A stretch of DNA of 64,000 nt from Ancylobacter mangrovi (GCF_024752355.1 NZ_JANTHZ010000002.1:62001-126000); one strand, 5' to 3'. Positions 41,788-53,555 are shown, counted from the first letter of the stretch. Translations and numbers: made by a program. The notes: generated by a model not told the origin, from the sequence alone.

Positions 41788-43838
41788 GCGCGGCCCTGTC
41801 CTGGTCCGTCGGCGTGGATGTCGGCGGCACCTTCACCGACCTCGTCGCCCGCGAGGAAACCAGCGGACGCTTCGTGCGCCACAAGCGCCCCTCGACGCCG
41901 CACGATCCGGCGGAGGCGATCCTTTCCGGCCTGTCCGAGTTGTGCGCACTCGCCGACATCAATCCGCGCACCATCGCGTCGCTGTCCCACGGCACCACGG
42001 TCGCCACCAACGCGCTGATCGAGAAGCGGGGCGGCACGGTCGCCCTGATCGTTACCGAGGGCTTCCGCGACCTGCTCGAGATCGGCCGCCAGACGCGCCC
42101 GAAGATCTACGATTTCCAGACCGACCACCCCGAGCCGCTGGTGCCGCGCCATCTGCGCTTCGAGGCGCGCGAGCGGATCACCGTCGGCGGGCGGATCATC
42201 ACGCCGCTCGATGACGGGGAAATCGCGCGGCTGGTCGCGGCCGTGCAGGCCGCGCGAGCGGATTCCTGCGCCATCTGCCTGCTGTTCTCCTTCGCCGAGC
42301 CGGACCACGAGCGCCGCATCGCCGACGCGTTGCGCGCCGTGATGCCGGATCTGCACCTGTCGCTGTCGAGCGAGGTTCAGCCTGAGTTCCGCGAGTATGA
42401 GCGACTCTCCACCACGGTGCTCAACGCCTATCTCCAGCCCGTGATGACCTCCTACCTCGCCCGTCTCGAACGCGAGGCGGAGCGCCTCTCGCCCGGCGTC
42501 CGGCTCGGCATCAACCAGTCGAGCGGCGGCCTCATCTCCGGCGGGCGGGCGCGCATGTTTCCCATCCGCACCGCGCTGTCGGGTCCGGCGGCCGGGGTGG
42601 CGGGGACGATCGACATCGCCTCGCACCTCGCCCGGCGCGACCTCATCACGCTCGACATCGGCGGCACCAGCTCCGACATCGCGCTGATCCGCGGTGCCCG
42701 TGCGGCGATGATCCACGAGCGGTGGATCGAGGGCTATCCCGCCCGCCTCGCCAGCGTCGACATCAACGCCGTCGGCGCGGGCGGCGGGTCCATCGCCTGG
42801 ATCGATGCCGACGGCCTGCTCAAGGTCGGGCCACGCAGCGCAGGGGCCTATCCCGGCCCGGCCTGCTACGGCCGCGGCGGCGACCAGCCCACGGTGAGCG
42901 ACGCCAACATGGTGCTCGGCCGCCTGTCCGACCGGGGTCTTCTGGGCGGAGCGATGCCGCTCGACCGCGCAGCGGCGGAACGTGTCGTCGGGCGGCTGGC
43001 CGACGAGCTCGGCCTGCCGATCGAGCGCACCGCGCTCGGCATCATCGACGTGGCGGTCGCCAACATGGCCCGCGGCATACGATCGGTATCGATCGAGCGC
43101 GGCCACAACCCGGCGGAGTTCAGCCTGTTCGCCTTTGGCGGCGCCGGGCCGCTGCATGCGAGCGCGGTCGCCCGCCAGCTCGGCATTTCGCACATCGTCG
43201 TTCCGCCGGAGCCGGGCCTGCTCTGCGCCCAGGGGCTGATCGTCGCCGACCGGCGGGAGGACTTCGTGCGCACCGCTCCGGTCGCGCTGGCCAGGGGCGA
43301 CCTCGCCCGCCTCGGCCAGGCGGCGGCCGAGCTGCGCGAACTCGCCCGCGACTGGTTCGCCGCGGAGCAGGTGGCGCCGGAGGACCAGGCGACCGAGATG
43401 CGCCTCGACATGCGCTATGTCGGGCAGAACTTCGAACTCGGCGTCGCCGTCGCCGACGACCCGGCCACGATCGGCCGGGACGAACTGGCCGAGCGATTCC
43501 ACGAAGCCCATGCCCTCGCCTACGGCTTCATGAACCCGCAGGCGCCGGTGGAGGTGGTCAGCGTGCGGCTGGCGGCGGTCGGGCGACGCCCGCGCAGCCG
43601 GGTCGCACGCGCCCGCGAGCAGGGGCGGGACCACGAGCCGGCGCGTCTCCGCCCGGTCTGGTACGCGGCCGACGCGCCCGCCGAGGCGCTCCTCCACGAC
43701 CGCGCCCATCTCGTGCCCGGCGACGTCGTCGCCGGCCCGGCGATCATCGAGCAGCTCGATACGACGACGGTGCTGTTTCCTGGCGACCAGGCGCTGGTCG
43801 ACGACGGCTTCAACCTCCTGATCACGGTGCAGGCATGA
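41784..43838 (+). CDS. hyuA: Hydantoinase/oxoprolinase subunit A (HyuA family)
   Basis: A 684-residue HyuA-type subunit with the ASKHA-fold ATPase domain. The phosphate-binding start VGVDVGGTFTDLVAREE, the second motif ITLDIGGTSSDIALIRGA and a C-terminal beta-barrel-like region (MRYVGQNFELGV, AFHEAHALAYGFMNPQAPVE) are as in N-methylhydantoinase and 5-oxoprolinase. ATP hydrolysis drives ring opening of a cyclic amide such as N-methylhydantoin, hydantoin or 5-oxoproline. It overlaps the PLP-lyase stop by 4 bp and its own stop overlaps the B subunit start. Which ring is the substrate cannot be decided here. Confidence 0.9.
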   Translation: MSAALSWSVGVDVGGTFTDLVAREETSGRFVRHKRPSTPHDPAEAILSGLSELCALADINPRTIASLSHGTTVATNALIEKRGGTVALIVTEGFRDLLEIGRQTRPKIYDFQTDHPEPLVPRHLRFEARERITVGGRIITPLDDGEIARLVAAVQAARADSCAICLLFSFAEPDHERRIADALRAVMPDLHLSLSSEVQPEFREYERLSTTVLNAYLQPVMTSYLARLEREAERLSPGVRLGINQSSGGLISGGRARMFPIRTALSGPAAGVAGTIDIASHLARRDLITLDIGGTSSDIALIRGARAAMIHERWIEGYPARLASVDINAVGAGGGSIAWIDADGLLKVGPRSAGAYPGPACYGRGGDQPTVSDANMVLGRLSDRGLLGGAMPLDRAAAERVVGRLADELGLPIERTALGIIDVAVANMARGIRSVSIERGHNPAEFSLFAFGGAGPLHASAVARQLGISHIVVPPEPGLLCAQGLIVADRREDFVRTAPVALARGDLARLGQAAAELRELARDWFAAEQVAPEDQATEMRLDMRYVGQNFELGVAVADDPATIGRDELAERFHEAHALAYGFMNPQAPVEVVSVRLAAVGRRPRSRVARAREQGRDHEPARLRPVWYAADAPAEALLHDRAHLVPGDVVAGPAIIEQLDTTTVLFPGDQALVDDGFNLLITVQA

Positions 43839-45556
43839 CAGCGCCCGGCCCCATGCTCGACCCGATCACGCTCGAGCTCGTCCTCAACGCGCTGAGGTCG
43901 GTCACCGACGAGACCTATATCGCACTGATGCGCAGCGCCTATTCGACCAACATCAAGGAGCGCAACGACCATTCCACCGCGCTCATCGATCCGCGCGGGC
44001 GGATGATCGCGCTGTGCGAGCGCTCGCAGCCCATCCATCTGAGCTCCATGCTCGGGCTGACCAACGCGCTGCTCGCCAAGTACCGGATCGAGGACATCGC
44101 GCCCGGCGACATCTTCGCCGCCAACGACCCCTACGCCGCCGGCGGCTCGCACCTGCCGGACGTGAACCTCTCGATGCCGGTCTTCGCCGACGGGAGGCTC
44201 ATCTGCTTCGTCTGCAACATCGCCCATCACGCGGATATCGGCGGCATGTCGCCGGGCAGCATGTCTGGGGGGACCGAGATCTACCAGGAGGGTCTGCGAA
44301 TCCCTCCCGTCCGCCTGTTCTCGCGGGGCGAGCTCAATACCGACATGCTCGACCTGTTCCTGCTCAATGCGCGCGTGCCCGACGAGCGGCGCGGCGACTA
44401 TGTCGCCCAGATCGCCGCCTGCCGGCTCGGCGAGCGGCGCATGCTCGACCTCGTCGCGACCTATGGCGCGCCGCAGCTCACCCTCGCCTTCGACGCGCTG
44501 ATCGAGCGGACCTATGAGCGCAGCAAGCGCGCCATCGCCCGCATCCCGGCCGGCCGCTACACGTTCGAGGACGTGATGGACGACGATGGCTGGGGGGCGG
44601 TCGACATTCCGATCCGCCTCGCCATCACCGTCGGCGATCCCGCGACCGAGGGGCGCATACGCTGCGACTTCACCGGCAGCGCGCCGGCCGTGCGCGGCAA
44701 CATCAACGTTCCGTTCCGCGCCACCCAGTCCTCGGTGGTCTATGCGCTGCGGGCGATGCTCGACCCCGACGTGCCGAGCAACCAGGGCATGCTCGACGCG
44801 ATCGAGATCGTCGCGCCGGAAGGCTCGCTGCTGAACGCGGCCTTTCCGGCGGCTGTCGCCGGCCGGGCCAATACCTGCCAGCGCATCATCGACGTCGTCA
44901 TCGGCGCCCTCGCCCCGGCACTCCCCACGGAGGCGGTCGGCGCCGCGAACGGCGCCAACACCGCCGTCATCTTCTCGGGCACCGACCCCCGCACGGGCGG
45001 CGGCTATGTCTATCTCGAGACCGTGGGCGGCGGCTTCGGCGGGCGCGCCCTCAAGGACGGCACGGACGGGGTGCAGGTGCACCTGATCAACACCTCGAAC
45101 CTGCCGGTCGAGGCGATCGAGAGCGAGTACCCGCTGCTCGTGGAGAGCTACGGCTTCGTCGCCGATTCCGGCGGCGCCGGGAGGCGGCGCGGAGGGCTCG
45201 GGCTACGCCGCGTCATCCGCCCGGTCGACCACGTCACGACCTTCACCGGACAGGGCGAGCGTTTCATCAACCCACCCTGGGGCGTGTTCGGCGGCGAGCC
45301 CGGTGGTACCGGCGGCTTTCGCATGCGCGAGGCGGACGGTGCCGAACGCGCGCTGCCCACCAAGCCGGGCGCCACCGAGGTCCGCCCCGACCAGGCACTG
45401 GTCGTCGAGACCGCCGGCGCGGGCGGCTACGGGCCGCCGGCCGAACGCACGGGAAACGACCTCGCGCGCGACCTCGTCTCCGGCAAGTTCACCCCAGACT
45501 TCCTTCGGTCCCACTACCCGCAGGCCGACCGACCGCCTGACAACGACAAGGTCTGA
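43835..45556 (+). CDS. hyuB: Hydantoinase/oxoprolinase subunit B (HyuB family)
   Basis: A 573-residue partner of HyuA that contributes the ring-opening active site. Typical family elements are LDPITLELVLNALRSVTDE at the N terminus, NIAHHADIGGMSPGSMSGG (two histidines and an aspartate near the metal), IYQEGLRIPP and GGAGRRRGGLGLRRVIRPV. The ATG at 43835 overlaps the HyuA stop (ATGA), which is the normal arrangement of the two subunits. The longer frame to 42722 lies inside hyuA and is not used. With HyuA it forms the ATP-dependent cyclic-amide hydrolase. Confidence 0.92.
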   Translation: MTAPGPMLDPITLELVLNALRSVTDETYIALMRSAYSTNIKERNDHSTALIDPRGRMIALCERSQPIHLSSMLGLTNALLAKYRIEDIAPGDIFAANDPYAAGGSHLPDVNLSMPVFADGRLICFVCNIAHHADIGGMSPGSMSGGTEIYQEGLRIPPVRLFSRGELNTDMLDLFLLNARVPDERRGDYVAQIAACRLGERRMLDLVATYGAPQLTLAFDALIERTYERSKRAIARIPAGRYTFEDVMDDDGWGAVDIPIRLAITVGDPATEGRIRCDFTGSAPAVRGNINVPFRATQSSVVYALRAMLDPDVPSNQGMLDAIEIVAPEGSLLNAAFPAAVAGRANTCQRIIDVVIGALAPALPTEAVGAANGANTAVIFSGTDPRTGGGYVYLETVGGGFGGRALKDGTDGVQVHLINTSNLPVEAIESEYPLLVESYGFVADSGGAGRRRGGLGLRRVIRPVDHVTTFTGQGERFINPPWGVFGGEPGGTGGFRMREADGAERALPTKPGATEVRPDQALVVETAGAGGYGPPAERTGNDLARDLVSGKFTPDFLRSHYPQADRPPDNDKV

Positions 45557-45560
45557 GACC

Positions 45561-46712
45561 ATGCAAGCGACTCATTCGAACGCCGACGCTGCGGTGCCGG
45601 CGAAGAGCGGCGTGCGCCGCGTGATCGTCGTCGGCGCCGGCATCGCCGGGCTTTCGATCGCCTGGTCGCTGGCGCGGCGCGGCATCGAGGTCGACCTGTT
45701 CGAGCAGGGCTCGATCCCCAATCCGAAGAGCTCATCCTTCGACGAGCACCGCATCAACCGCCACGCCTATGGCCGCCTGCAGGGCTATGCGCGGCTAATG
45801 CCGGAATCCTTCCGCCTGTGGGACGCGATGTGGAGCGATCTCGGCGTGCGCCACTATGAGAGCACGGGCGGCATCTATGTCCTGCGCACGGATGACGACT
45901 GGTACGAGACGACGGCCGCCTCGCTCGACGAGGTCGGCGTCGACTATCACGACATCCCGCTCGACCAGCTCGAGCGTCTCGTCCCGATGATCGAGTCCGA
46001 GGGCGTGCTGCGCGCGGTCCATGTGGGCGGATCGGGCTTGCTCTACCCGAACCGGATCCTCACTGACCTCGTCGTCCACCTCGCGGCGCGCGGCGTCCGG
46101 TTCCACGCCATGTCTGCGGTCACCGAGGTCGACCCGGAGCGGGGAGAGGTGACGGCGGGCGGCAAGGTCCACGCGGCCGACATGGTCGTGGTCGCCGCGG
46201 GGGCCTGGATCGACCGGCTGGTGCCGAGCTTCAGGGGACAGGCCGTTCCCTCCCGTCAGGCGGTGCTTTTCCTCGCGCCTCCGCCGGACCTCGCGGCGCT
46301 GTGGGCCTCGGCGCCGGTCATCGTGGTCAAGGACGACGAGGCGGGCCTCTACACGCTGCCGCCGCGCAACGGCACGCGGCTGAAGATCGGCGACCATCGC
46401 TTCTCGCGCATCGGCGACGCCGACGAGGACCGGCTCGCCACCGAGGCCGACGTCGAAAGCCTGTGGCACGGCCTCCGGAAATGCTACCGCGACATCGATC
46501 GCTACGGCGTGCTGGAGCAGAAGGCCTGCTACTACACCGTCACCGAGGACGAGAATTTCCTGGTACGCGCGATCGGGCCGCAGGGCTGGGCGGTGAGCGC
46601 CTGCTCGGGGCACGGCTTCAAGCTGGCGCCGCTGGTCGCCGATTCCGTGGCCAGGGCGATCGCCGGCGAGGCGGGCGCCGCCGAGATCGAGCGCAAGCTG
46701 GAAGGCCGCTAG
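45561..46712 (+). CDS. FAD-dependent oxidoreductase, monomeric sarcosine oxidase-like
   Basis: A 383-residue flavoenzyme of the DAO/sarcosine-oxidase family that oxidises an N-methyl or secondary amino acid. The dinucleotide fold VIVVGAGIAGLSIAWSLARRG is at the N terminus, the family SSSFDEHRINRHAYG loop follows, and the residue that holds FAD covalently in monomeric sarcosine oxidase is kept as C323 (QKACYYTVTEDENFLV). The C-terminal SACSGHGFKLAPLVAD is also typical. The ATG at 45561 follows hyuB by 4 bp. As last gene of the operon it may oxidise the N-alkyl amino acid freed by the hydantoinase, giving glyoxylate-type or keto-acid products. Confidence 0.87.
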   Translation: MQATHSNADAAVPAKSGVRRVIVVGAGIAGLSIAWSLARRGIEVDLFEQGSIPNPKSSSFDEHRINRHAYGRLQGYARLMPESFRLWDAMWSDLGVRHYESTGGIYVLRTDDDWYETTAASLDEVGVDYHDIPLDQLERLVPMIESEGVLRAVHVGGSGLLYPNRILTDLVVHLAARGVRFHAMSAVTEVDPERGEVTAGGKVHAADMVVVAAGAWIDRLVPSFRGQAVPSRQAVLFLAPPPDLAALWASAPVIVVKDDEAGLYTLPPRNGTRLKIGDHRFSRIGDADEDRLATEADVESLWHGLRKCYRDIDRYGVLEQKACYYTVTEDENFLVRAIGPQGWAVSACSGHGFKLAPLVADSVARAIAGEAGAAEIERKLEGR

Positions 46713-46785
46713 CCGCGGGCGCCCCCTGCAATTCGGTGCGACGGCCCGGGCGTCACCGCCGAGCCGTCGCTTCCGGTCGTACCGC

Positions 46786-48417
46786 CTAGAACAGCGCGGC
46801 GCCCTTGGCGATCGCGATCCAGACGCCGATGAGGAACGGCACGCCGACGCCAAGCCAGGCCAGCGCGCCGCCGATGCCGAACGAGCCGCGCGCGGCGCCC
46901 GCCGCGTCGGCCTTGGAGAGCGTCTCCCGTTGCAGGGCCCGCTCACTCGCCAGTTCCTCGTCCGACATCAGGTGATGGTCCGCGATGGGACGGACGAGGA
47001 AGTTGCAGATCAGGCCGACAAACAGCAGCCCGGCCATGATGTAGAGCGTGCGGTTGTAGACCAGCGCCTGCGCGACGCCATGGTCGAGCTGGTACTGACG
47101 CATATAGGCGATCAGCGACGGCCCGATCACGCCGGCCGCCGACCAGGCGGTGATCAGGCGGCCATGGATCGCCCCCACCATCTGGGTGCCGAAGATGTCG
47201 GCCAGATAGGCCGGCACGGTGGCGAAGCCGCCGCCATACATCGACAGGATCACGCAGATCGACAGCACGAACAGGCCGGGGATCACCAATTGGCCCCAGG
47301 TCGGCAGCAGGACGTAGAGCACGATGCCGAGCACGAAGAAGCAGTAATAGGTGTTCTTGCGACCGATCCTGTCGGACAGCGAGGCCCAGAAGATGCGCCC
47401 CAGGCTGTTGAACAGGCTGATGAGGCCGACGAGGCCGGCCGCCGCGGCGACGATGGCCGCCTTCTGCGCCCCCGGGTCCATGCCGGCGCCGTCACCCGAG
47501 AGCAGATGCGTGCCGAACATGTCCTGCAGCATCGGGCTCGCCATCGAGATGACGCTGATGCCGGCCGTCACGTTCAGGAACAGCACCATCCAGATCAGCC
47601 AGAACTGCGGGGTCTTGAGCACGCGGTCGAGATGGACGTGACCGGTGGTGATCATCGCCTTGCCGTCGTCGACGGGCGGCGTCCAGCCGGTGGGCTTCCA
47701 GCCCGTGGGCGCGACCCGGAACCCGAAGGCGCCGACCGACATGACGACGAAGTAGACCACGCCGAGGATGATGAGCGCCATGGCGGCGTTCTGCATGCCG
47801 TCGGTCGCGAAGCGGGCCATCAGCCAGACCGCGAGCGGGGCGCCGATCATCGCGCCGCCGCCATAGCCCATGATCGCGAGGCCGGTCGCCAGCCCGCGCC
47901 GGTCGGGGAACCACTTGATCAGGGTGGAGACCGGCGTGATGTAGCCCAGCCCCTGGCCGACGCCGCAGATGACGGCGATGACGTAGAGCAGCCAGAGCTG
48001 GTGGACCATGACGGCGACACCCGCCAGCACCAGCCCGCCGCCCCAGCACAGGGCGGCGATGAAGCCGGCCTTGCGCGGCCCCGCATGCTCCAGCCAGCCG
48101 CCCCAGATGGCGGCGGAAATGCCGAGCACGGCGATGAAGATCTCGAAGATCGGCGTGACGCTCGGCACGGTCCAATTGCAGCTCGTGGTGAAGAGCGCCG
48201 CGACGAAGCCCTGCTGCGCGCAGGAGGCATCCGGGTTGGCGACCAGCTTGGTCATCGGCAGCCAGAACACCGAGAAGCCGTAGGCCATGCCGATGCACAG
48301 ATGGATGCACAGCGCCGCGGGCGGCACGAACCAGCGATTGAAATTCGGACCGGCAATGGTGCGGTCGCGGTCGAGCAGTCTGGCGCCGGTGGGCGCTTCG
48401 GCGTAGGTCGAAACCAT
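46786..48417 (-). CDS. Oxalate/formate antiporter (OFA) family MFS transporter
   Basis: A 543-residue permease with about twelve segments of the OFA branch of the major facilitator superfamily (OxlT-like), which exchange or import carboxylates such as oxalate, lactate, acetate or pyruvate. Visible features are NRWFVPPAALCIHLCIGMAYGFSVF at the start, GGGAMIGAPLAVWLM in the centre, and a long loop with VPAYLADIFGTQMVGAIHGR. The ATG at 48417 has a GGGAGG site; the frame upstream of it overlaps the promoter region. The upstream 376-bp gap holds a sigma54-like promoter and twin palindromes, and the adjacent NtrC-type system is the likely activator. Confidence 0.88.
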   Translation of the reverse strand: MVSTYAEAPTGARLLDRDRTIAGPNFNRWFVPPAALCIHLCIGMAYGFSVFWLPMTKLVANPDASCAQQGFVAALFTTSCNWTVPSVTPIFEIFIAVLGISAAIWGGWLEHAGPRKAGFIAALCWGGGLVLAGVAVMVHQLWLLYVIAVICGVGQGLGYITPVSTLIKWFPDRRGLATGLAIMGYGGGAMIGAPLAVWLMARFATDGMQNAAMALIILGVVYFVVMSVGAFGFRVAPTGWKPTGWTPPVDDGKAMITTGHVHLDRVLKTPQFWLIWMVLFLNVTAGISVISMASPMLQDMFGTHLLSGDGAGMDPGAQKAAIVAAAAGLVGLISLFNSLGRIFWASLSDRIGRKNTYYCFFVLGIVLYVLLPTWGQLVIPGLFVLSICVILSMYGGGFATVPAYLADIFGTQMVGAIHGRLITAWSAAGVIGPSLIAYMRQYQLDHGVAQALVYNRTLYIMAGLLFVGLICNFLVRPIADHHLMSDEELASERALQRETLSKADAAGAARGSFGIGGALAWLGVGVPFLIGVWIAIAKGAALF

Positions 48418-48624
48418 CACATCGCCTCCCGACCGCTGAAGAAGAGCCCGTCGTGGACGGCGCGAGGCGTCCTGCACGCAAGGGTCGTTTGCTGTCTCAT
48501 GTCCGATATTCCTCCCGGTTGATCTTTCGTTGAACGCGGCAGCAAAGATGTCGCGAGGAAGAACCGGCCCCTTCCCGAAGCGCCGGTGCGGCGCCGTCCT
48601 TCGCGCGCGACGGTCCGGGCGGTA

Positions 48625-48640
48625 ATCAAGTGGCGTGCCA
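48625..48640 (-). promoter_or_regulatory. Sigma54-like promoter for the OFA-family MFS gene
   Basis: On the minus strand the site reads TGGCACG-N4-TTGAT, against the consensus TGGCACG-N4-TTGCW. The -24 half is perfect and the -12 half has one mismatch, at the C of the GC dinucleotide. It points at the MFS gene, whose ATG lies about 200 bp downstream. Confidence 0.6.
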
Positions 48641-48694
48641 CTCGAACAAACCGTTCAAAATCAAACAGTTAAATGAGGTGAGCCAAGGCGGGCC

Positions 48695-48740
48695 GGACAA
48701 AATGTCCAGGTCAAGTCGCGCCTTCCCGGACAAAATGTCT
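48695..48740. promoter_or_regulatory. Twin palindromic enhancer sites for the NtrC-type regulator
   Basis: GGACA-AAA-TGTCC (48695-48707) is perfect and GGACA-AAA-TGTCT (48728-48740) has one mismatch. Their centres are 33 bp apart, three helical turns, so both face one side of the DNA. They lie about 60 and 95 bp upstream of the -24 element of the sigma54-like promoter, the normal position for enhancer-binding protein sites. Confidence 0.65.
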
Positions 48741-48793
48741 GTGCGGAAGGAGGATCAGCCTTGGACGGGCCCGAGGGCACCCGCGCGAGCGGG

Positions 48794-50811
<2,018 letters not shown>

Positions 50812-50833
<22 letters not shown>

Positions 50834-52197
50834 TTGCGGTCGATGGTCTTGCGCGAGATGCCGAGGCGCCGGGCCGCTTCCTCGCGGTTGTCGTGCACCT
50901 CGCGGAGCACTGACAGGATATGCCGGCGCTCCACCTCGGCGAGGCTGTCGCTCGCCTCGCTGGCATCGACATGCGCGTCTTCCCTGAACTCGTCCGGGAA
51001 CTGGCCGAGGATCAGCGTCCGTTCGATCAGGTTGCGCAGCTCGCGGATATTGCCCGGCCAGTCGTAGCGCAGCAGGCTGGCGCGCACCGCGTCGTCGATC
51101 GGCACCGGGGACATGCCGAGCTGCTGCGAGAGCTTGCGCATGTAGAGCGCGGCGAGGTCCAGCACGTCGTTGCCGCGGTCCTTCAGCGGGGGCAGGTGGA
51201 TCTGCATCACGTTGATGCGGAAGAACAGGTCGGAGCGGAACAGGCCCTTCCTCACGCTCTCGCGCAGATCGGCATTGGTGGCGAAAACGAAGCGCAGGTC
51301 GACCGGGATCTCGCGCTCCGAGCCGACCGGGCGCACGCGAAGATCCTCCAGCACGCGCAGCAGCTTGCTTTGCAGGGACAGCGGCAGCTCGCCGATCTCG
51401 TCGAGGAACAGGGTTCCGCCCTGCGCGTGCATGAACAGGCCCTCGCGGGCCCGGTCGGCCCCGGTGAACGCGCCCTTGAGGTGGCCGAACAGCTCGCTCT
51501 CGATGATCTCCGGCGGGATGGCGCTACAATTGACCGGCACGAACGGCTTGTCGGCGCGGTCCGAGAGCAGGTGCAGCGAGCGCGAGGCCACCTCCTTGCC
51601 GGTCCCCGACTGGCCGGTGAACAGCACCGGCGTCGGCAGCCGGGCGACGCGCGAGATGGTCTCGCGCACCTGCCGGATCGCGTCCGAGTCGCCGACCAGC
51701 TTGTCGCGCAGGAGGATGTGGTTGGAGGAGGAGCGGAGCTCGTGGCGCAGCACGAGGTTCTCGCGCTGCAGCCGCACCCGGTCGAGGCAGCGCGCCACCG
51801 CGTTGAGAAGCTGGTTGGAGCGGAAGGGCTTCAGCAGGAAATCGACCGCCCCGGCTCGCAGGGCCTGGATCGCGGTCTCGAGGTCGGCATAGGCCGTCAT
51901 CAGGATGGCGTCGGCGAAGAAGCCGAGCGCGAGCTGCTCGGTCAGCCAGTCGACCCCGTTCTTGCCGGGCATGATGTTGTCGAGGATGACGATGTCGAAA
52001 TGCTGCTCGTCGAGCAGCCGCGAGGCCTCGTCGGCATTCGCCGCCTCCTCCAGCCGCTTGCAGCGCGGGCCGAGCGTGCGCGACAGGAAGTTGCGCATGC
52101 CCGGTTCGTCGTCGACCACGAGGATCGAGGCCTGCGCCAGCCACGGTCCGAATTCCGGATCGGCCACGCGCGCTCTTCTGGCAACCTCCGTGCGCAT
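50812..52197 (-). CDS. Sigma54-dependent response regulator (NtrC/DctD family)
   Basis: A 461-residue enhancer-binding protein with three domains: receiver (about 24-140, acidic D29-D30 and phosphoacceptor D73 in ILDNIMPG), AAA+ sigma54 activator (about 165-395; Walker A GQSGTGKE, the sigma54-contact loop GAFTGA, Walker B TLFLDEIGE) and C-terminal Fis-type helix (REEAARRLGISRKTIDRK). The GAFTGA loop is intact, so it should activate sigma54 promoters. A GGAGG site precedes the ATG at 52197. The cognate kinase follows with a 22-bp overlap and the probable target promoter is at 48625. Confidence 0.94.
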
Positions 52198-52208
52198 CTC
52201 GATCCTCC

Positions 52209-52233
52209 CGGTACGCTCGCTCGAAGCGTACCG
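52209..52233. promoter_or_regulatory. Perfect inverted repeat upstream of the response regulator gene
   Basis: A 9-bp inverted repeat CGGTACGCT/AGCGTACCG with a 7-base centre starts 12 bp before the ATG. It could be an operator or an RNA hairpin over the ribosome site; its position fits autoregulation. Confidence 0.5.
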
Positions 52234-52375
52234 CGCTCATGGACAACCCGGGAGCCTGACCCATGATTAACCCACGGCCGGGCCTTCCGCCACCACCCCT
52301 TACCGCGGAGGAAGCGGGACCCGCAGGATCATGGCGCGGGCCGCGGGCGCGGCGGCCCGGATGCGGATCGCTGCT

Positions 52376-53539
52376 CTACTGGTCGACCACGCCGCCGTCG
52401 AGGTGCCGGCGCATCGACACCTTGCGGCTGATCGGCGGGCGCAGGACCTCGGCGTCGTCGCGCAGGCGCACGCCCAGCCCCGGCGCCTCGGAGCGCAGCA
52501 GGAAGCCCTTCTCCACCGTAAGGTCGCCGTCGACCACGTTGCGGCCCAGCAGTTGCGGCGTGCTCTCCAGCACGTAGCCGTCATAGCCGGTGGGGTATTC
52601 CTGGATCGCGACGCAGGAGCGCGAGAAGCCGAGCGCGGCGCAGGCGGCGACGCCGATCGGCGAGATCGGGTTGTGCGGGGCGACCTGCACGTCGTTCGCC
52701 TCGGCGATGGCGGCGATCTTGAGCGCCGCGGTCAGTCCGCCGCAGATGCCGACCGAGACGCGGGCGAAGGAGAGCGCGCGGCGCTCGATCGCCATCTTGA
52801 ACTGGTAGATGCTGTGGTAGCGCTCGCCGGTGGCTATCGGCACCGGCGACTTGCTGGCGACTTCCGCCATGGCGTCGATGTTTTCCGGGCGGATCGGGTC
52901 TTCAAGCCAGCCGGGATGATACTCCGCCGCCGCCTGCGCGAAGCTGATCGCCTCCGCGGGGGTCAGGCGGCGATGCAGTTCCAGCAGCAGGTCGACATCC
53001 GGCCCGACCGCCTCGCGCACCCGCGCCACGGTGTTGATGCCCATGCGCACGAGGCCGGCATGGCCGAGGAAGTAGGGCTGATCCTCGGGCTCGTCGAGGA
53101 ACGGGTTGAAATGGCCGATCGCGGTGTAGCCCTCGCGCGCCTTGTCGGTGGCGAAGCTCACCACCTCGTCGACGGTCTTGGAATAGACGTGGGCATAGAG
53201 GCGAAGCTTGTCGCGCACCGAGCCGCCGAACAGCTCGTAGAGCGGCACGCCGTAGGACTGGGCCTTGATGTCCCAGAGCGCGATGTCCACCGCCGAGATG
53301 GCGCCGCCCACCGCCGTGCCGTTGAAATGCGCGAAGCGGTGCATGATCTGCCAGTGGCGCTCGATGCGTCGCGGGTCCTCGCCGACCAGATAGTCGCAAT
53401 ACTTGGCGAGCGCCGCCTCGGAGGCTTCCAGATGTCCCCAGGCCCCGCTCTCGCCGAAGCCGACGATGTCGTTGTCGGTCGTTATCTCGACAAAGAGAAA
53501 CTGGCCGACCCGACGGGGGCGCGCGCGCTTAATCTTCAT
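52376..53539 (-). CDS. Mandelate racemase/muconate lactonizing (enolase superfamily) acid-sugar dehydratase
   Basis: A 387-residue enolase-superfamily enzyme. The N-terminal capping domain (to about 125) is followed by the barrel, whose metal ligands and acid/base residues are visible as LLELHRRLTP (E and H), WLEDPIRPEN and ATGERYHS (E, E), with a late histidine in APHNPISPIG. The pattern (late HNP) resembles dehydratases of aldonic or aldaric acids such as galactonate- and mannonate-dehydratase-like enzymes, which convert the sugar acid to a 2-keto-3-deoxy acid. It lies 17 bp after the third TRAP operon and probably acts on the imported sugar acid. Exact specificity cannot be read. Confidence 0.85.
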   Translation of the reverse strand: MKIKRARPRRVGQFLFVEITTDNDIVGFGESGAWGHLEASEAALAKYCDYLVGEDPRRIERHWQIMHRFAHFNGTAVGGAISAVDIALWDIKAQSYGVPLYELFGGSVRDKLRLYAHVYSKTVDEVVSFATDKAREGYTAIGHFNPFLDEPEDQPYFLGHAGLVRMGINTVARVREAVGPDVDLLLELHRRLTPAEAISFAQAAAEYHPGWLEDPIRPENIDAMAEVASKSPVPIATGERYHSIYQFKMAIERRALSFARVSVGICGGLTAALKIAAIAEANDVQVAPHNPISPIGVAACAALGFSRSCVAIQEYPTGYDGYVLESTPQLLGRNVVDGDLTVEKGFLLRSEAPGLGVRLRDDAEVLRPPISRKVSMRRHLDGGVVDQ

Positions 53540-53555
53540 TGTGGGAACTCCAGCT

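Larger units (their letters stand above)
48418..48793. other. Gene-free control region between the MFS gene and the sensor kinase gene
   Basis: A 376-bp gap whose main contents are the sigma54-like promoter at 48625-48640 and two palindromes at 48695 and 48728 described separately. The remaining bases show no gene. The stretch between promoter and ATG (48418-48624) is a leader of about 200 bases. Confidence 0.7.

Noticed and set aside
46713-46785. Terminator hairpin between the flavin oxidase and MFS genes (GACGGC and GCCGTC)
   Set aside because: The arms are six bases with an 18-base loop and no T run; too weak to call.
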